Shown piece by piece: positions 60,065 to 64,000 of a stretch of 64,000 bases of DNA. The notes below the pieces were generated by a model. That model had not been told where the DNA came from. It saw only the letters and a program-made list of their open reading frames with translations, and made no database searches. The translations under genes were made by a program, and so were the position numbers. The stretch is from Warburgia ugandensis. Its lineage: Eukaryota; Streptophyta; Magnoliopsida; Canellales; Canellaceae. Within the stretch, counting starts at the first letter, position 1; every line of letters begins with the position of its first letter. The DNA lies in contig CP141127.1 in NCBI GenBank assembly GCA_035236585.1, positions 63,841,495 to 63,905,494 of the forward strand, in the 5' to 3' direction.

Positions 60065-62515
60065 TGATAAGTGTCTAATTTTGCATGAAAATAGCCAATT
60101 AATTATTCATGTGTTACAACATATAGGGTAAATTATGATTTTTAGACCAAAATTTGTAACACATGTAAGTTTGACTTGATGAAGCAAAAGTCTAATATTT
60201 TGTAGGCTCAGAAGCTAATCCAAAGTACGTATGTAATTAATCATATTTTTTAGGATTTAATTAGAGTTTTTACTTTTTGTAGGAAATAAGATGGTGATCC
60301 GACTGTCGAGATTGATTGAGATGAAAATTGAAGCTCAAGATCAAAGGATGGAGTCAAATCTTTAAAGCCATTAATCCAAAGATCAAGATAATCTTAGGGC
60401 AAGCAATAGATGCTATCAAAGGAGTTAAATGTGACCAAAGCTGCCCCATGAAGTAATCCATGCATTACCACCACCATTGCATGGAAGCCATGTAAGCCAC
60501 CTTAGTCAAATTTAGGCCGTGAACAAGGTGACAATCTAAGGAATTCAGGCCACTCAAGCCAAGGGATGGAGCCATGCTAAGAGAGGATGTAAACCAGCCA
60601 TGAAACTTAACCAATGGAGCCCTCAAAGTTAGTTATCAAAGCCACATAAGCTAAGCTAAATGGAAGGCCATGATTGGAGGAAAATCAAGAGGATTATCCA
60701 TAAGATTCTAAGGGATATTTTGAAAATAATTAAGGATAAATTCATTAGGATAAATTTGCATGTGTACCAATAGGATTAAACCCTTTTATTTTCCTATTTT
60801 TTCATGTTTTTCCCACCTTTTTATCACTTTGTAACTTATTATTAGATAGCACCACGAATTTGACTTTCCATTCAAGAGTCCTATCATTCCAAGACTCCAC
60901 CTTCCTAAACTCCCATTCAAACTACCCAACAAATCCCAACATCTTAGAAAACTACCTAGCCAATCAAAATTTCCCACCTCATCTTTCTTTCTTATCTTTT
61001 ACCACCAATTTCTTTTCTCCCATTATCTCCTTCTCTCTCTTACCTCATCACACAACCTAACTTTCCATTTTTAAAGAAATTTTCACATTTTTTATTTCTA
61101 AGGGGGATGGCTCCTTCTAAAAATTAGGCACCTCCCCCTCCTTCACTTCCTAAAGGGCAGCAACCAATCTACCTTGTTTCCTCATTAGAAACCCTAGCCT
61201 CTCACTCATCTTAGCCATCCAAAATTGCTTATTATTAGGACACCTCGCAAAAATAGGAGAAAAACTATAAAAGGCTAGAAAAAACATAAGTTAAGGGGCT
61301 CTTTTCCTCTTAGGAAAAAGATGCCTCCGACACTTGAAGGAGGATGTCTTCTTCCTAACCTTCCTTCTTCCATTATTTTGCTTGGATTTTCTCTCCTTTT
61401 GGGTGGATGCTACTCTTTTCCAAGGTGTGTGGGCATCTTCTCAAGTGTTTCACACCTAGCTTTGGTCTTTTAACTCTTCTTTGAAAGTTGGTTGGTTCCC
61501 TTTTAATTTTCTTTTCTTAGCTTGAACTTTACTTCCATTGTTTTAGTTAATCCTTATCCTTACTTTTCATTGCTTTTAGATCTCTTTTTGTTTCATTGAA
61601 ATCCTTTCTTGCTTTCCTTATAGTTCTTTAATCTTGCCTTGAGTTTCTATTGGAATTTTGCTTTGATTTTAAGCATACTTATTCATGATTGATAGTTGCA
61701 ACAATTGAAGAAGGATTAGCTTATATTTGTGGGTGGATTAAGATCAAATGGACTTCATAGTCAAAGGATTTTAATTTTAGATTTGGATTATGTGTGTTGG
61801 AGCTTTATGTTAATGGATTTTTATGTAATTCAATAAGGTTTATTGGAGTTTTCAATTCATGTTGGTGTCCAGTAGTTGATAGTTTGCATTTTTGAATGCT
61901 TTCTTACATTACAATTGATTAATTCCATGTTTTCTATTTTCTATTGAGTGAATGATTCAACTACTATGCTGCTAGAATTTCTTTTCATAGTTTGTTTTGT
62001 TTAATTTCCAACACCAAGCACTTTATGCTCACTTGATTTTTCAAGAACCTGACTAGATTTTTAGATTGCTTAGTTAATGTTAAAGTAAGATTTCATGCTT
62101 TAGGATTTGCAAAGTAGTTGATTAGTGCATGTTTCCTTAGGTTAGTTACTTAATTTCATGTTTAGGAAAGTTGCTAAAATTTTCATTTTTGGGAAGTTTC
62201 ACTTTAGGAAACTCCTTAGTTAGGAAAGTCATAAAATTAGAAGGTTTTCAATTAGCAAAGTTTATTTTTAGAAAGTACATGTTTTAGGATATTTTTTAGT
62301 TTTATTATGTTTCTAATTTTTACATAATTTTCATTTCCATGTGTTAATTTCCATACTTACATTAGAAGAAAAATCTCTTAAATCTTGGCTAGGCTAGATA
62401 GTTTAAAGTAGAGGCCACTAACATCACAATCATTTGATTCCTCATGGGATCGACCTCCTCGCTTGAGAATACTACAATCAATTCACGCACTTGCAAGTTT
62501 AACTTTAAAATCACA
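60065..62515 (+). repeat. 5' LTR of a second Athila/Tat-like gypsy element
   Basis: Starts TGATAAGTGTCTAATTTTGC and ends CTTTAAAATCACA, nine bases before a well-preserved primer site. Length about 2451. The first ~350 bases match 2110-2490 and the last ~500 match 34380-34890, so this family has at least three copies in the window. Confidence 0.8.
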
Positions 62516-62524
62516 ATAAGTTTT

Positions 62525-62542
62525 TAGCGTCGTTGCCAGGGA
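62525..62542 (+). promoter_or_regulatory. tRNA-Asp-type primer binding site
   Basis: TAGCGTCGTTGCCAGGGA differs at three positions from TGGCGCCGTTGCCGGGGA; all three are C-to-T or G-to-A changes. Confidence 0.82.
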
Positions 62543-64000
62543 ATCACAATGTTTTGTGTAGTGGACAATACTTTTGATTATTTTCCTCTAGTTTAAGTTT
62601 AGGAGTGCATTAATTTAGGATTTTGCATTATTTGTGCATTTATTTTCTATTTTTCTCATATTGACCAATTTCTTTGATTTTTGTGTGAGAAAAATCAGCA
62701 AAGGAGTGGGGACAATCATATGGGCCATGGCTTCATCAACATAGATTAGGTTTTCATTGCTTTCCTAGATTATGATTTGAGTGAAACTTGTAGTGAAGCT
62801 CATTGTATTTTGCACTTTATTATTTAATTTTAAATGGGTTGTAATAATACAAGGCAAGTGTGGGATATGGTGGCCCACACCTTATCTTCATCAAAAACCC
62901 CATTGTAAGTATCACTCACTTTCATTTTATTTTTCTAGTTAGTTGCATTTTGTGTAGAATTGCATTTGGATGGTAGAATAAATCATATAGGCTAGGATCA
63001 TTCACTTTGTTTGTTGCATCTTTACTTAGGGTTGTTGAATTAGAAAGCACCTTTTTAACTTTGGTTGGATAGGATAGAGGTTGCATTAGTTTGCTTTTAT
63101 TTTTCATTGCATATTAATTGCTTTATGGTGGAATGGAATTAATTGTATTAAGGTTCCCATAGGAACCCATATAAGATAAGGAATGAAGTTCACCACTAGC
63201 TCCTTGGCCCACTTAGGAATCATCCAACATCCTTGAATGTCATGATCCCAACTCTTGAACATTAATTAAAATCAATTAGAAAGAGACTTACAATATTGAG
63301 CTCATATTGCCCTTTTTAGAAGGATACAATCTATTATCACTCTAGTAGCTTCTGAGCACTGTGAGTATAGTGGGTGTCTTAAAATGCAAGAGATTTTTTC
63401 GCTTCTTCTGTTGACATTAGTTGAGGTCTAAACACCTCCTAACATGAGGATTGTCTTAACTATTTCGACTAGAACCCAATTGGTAAGTAGTAGTCAAATT
63501 CGGATAAAAGGAACAGCTATCTAGATCTAAGTCTAAGAAGTTACCACCTGTGTAGTAAGAAAAGATAATCAAGACACTGCTCAATTAGTAGATACTAATA
63601 GGATTTGATTGTGCATCATTTAGTATATGACTAACATTTAGGTTTCATATAGTTAGGGTTTTTCCCTTCATACTTAAAGAAAAAAAAAGTACCCATTTGT
63701 TGTATATAATGATTAGTTTTATTGTATATAAAGTTGAGTACAATGGCCTATTAAGAAGGGGTAGAAAACCATTATGCTACTATTTTAGTTCTAAGCCATT
63801 ACCTTATGAGGATAGAAATGAGATCAAAGCAAGATATACTCCTTATTTGTCCAATAAATTGGATAATATAATTGGTAAGTAGGATAAGATAATAGCTAGG
63901 ATGGACAGAATGGATAGTTAAATGGATAGGTTCCTTAAGCAAAATAATGATATGATGATTCCTATATTGAGTCATATCACCACCCTCAGTGTAATAATGA
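62543..64000 (+). mobile_element. Leader and gag-side start of the second gypsy element, cut by window end
   Basis: Leader blocks match the first element (see 54360-54680). The last 300 bases contain an open frame (63697-63882) with YYFSSKPLPYEDRNEIKARY, and after a stop IARMDRMDS and QNNDMMIPILSHITTL, suggestive of a diverged gag or upstream frame. Protein family uncertain. Confidence 0.55.

Overview
The window is AT-rich, repeat-dense nuclear DNA of a flowering plant. The evidence is plant-type Ty3/gypsy elements with tRNA-Asp primer sites, Au-type SINEs, En/Spm (CACTA), Mutator and PIF/Harbinger transposase genes, and a gene with plant-like introns. I cannot name the species. Almost every open frame is transposon debris. 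I recognise one convincing host gene: a three-exon, minus-strand gene at 26490-33384 encoding a 533-residue zinc-ribbon protein of unknown function.

Layout. 1-6.5 kb: the end of a gypsy LTR, an LTR-start fragment, then a minus-strand Mutator-like transposase gene (2519-6484) split by a 2.37-kb solo LTR with a CTCTA target-site duplication. 6.5-10.9 kb: unassigned DNA with one SINE. 10.9-21.9 kb: a decayed PIF/Harbinger transposon with matching terminal inverted repeats and TAA target sites. It carries a Myb/SANT-like gene and a DDE transposase gene, both dead, and holds a SINE and a short copia-type LTR element (13948-16897). That copia element has LTRs, an initiator-Met primer site and a purine tract, but no gag-pol that I can see. 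Instead it carries a CLE (CLAVATA3-type) peptide precursor fragment and a U-box E3 ligase fragment, both in the element's sense direction. 22.4-25.4 kb: LTR-like repeat with a tandem array. 26.5-33.4 kb: the host gene, with one SINE in each intron.

33.6-39.6 kb: an element with long terminal inverted repeats. Its left arm was broken by an RTE-type LINE fragment, a gypsy LTR piece and a 2.52-kb solo LTR (GTTAA duplication). About 40.6-50.1 kb: a CACTA transposon in minus orientation with subterminal repeats, whose transposase gene is split by a 3.29-kb LTR (TAAAA duplication). 50.56 kb: a plus-strand Au SINE with 17-bp target duplications. 51.35-59.77 kb: a decayed Athila/Tat-like gypsy element (LTR, primer site, gag, protease, RT, RNase H, integrase). 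60.07-64 kb: the 5' LTR, primer site and leader of a second, related gypsy element that runs off the window.

The genes do not form a pathway. The window reads as several rounds of nested insertion beside one housekeeping-like gene. The most notable content is the pair of host-gene fragments inside the copia-type element, which itself sits inside the Harbinger element. All homology calls come from reading translations by eye. No search was run.
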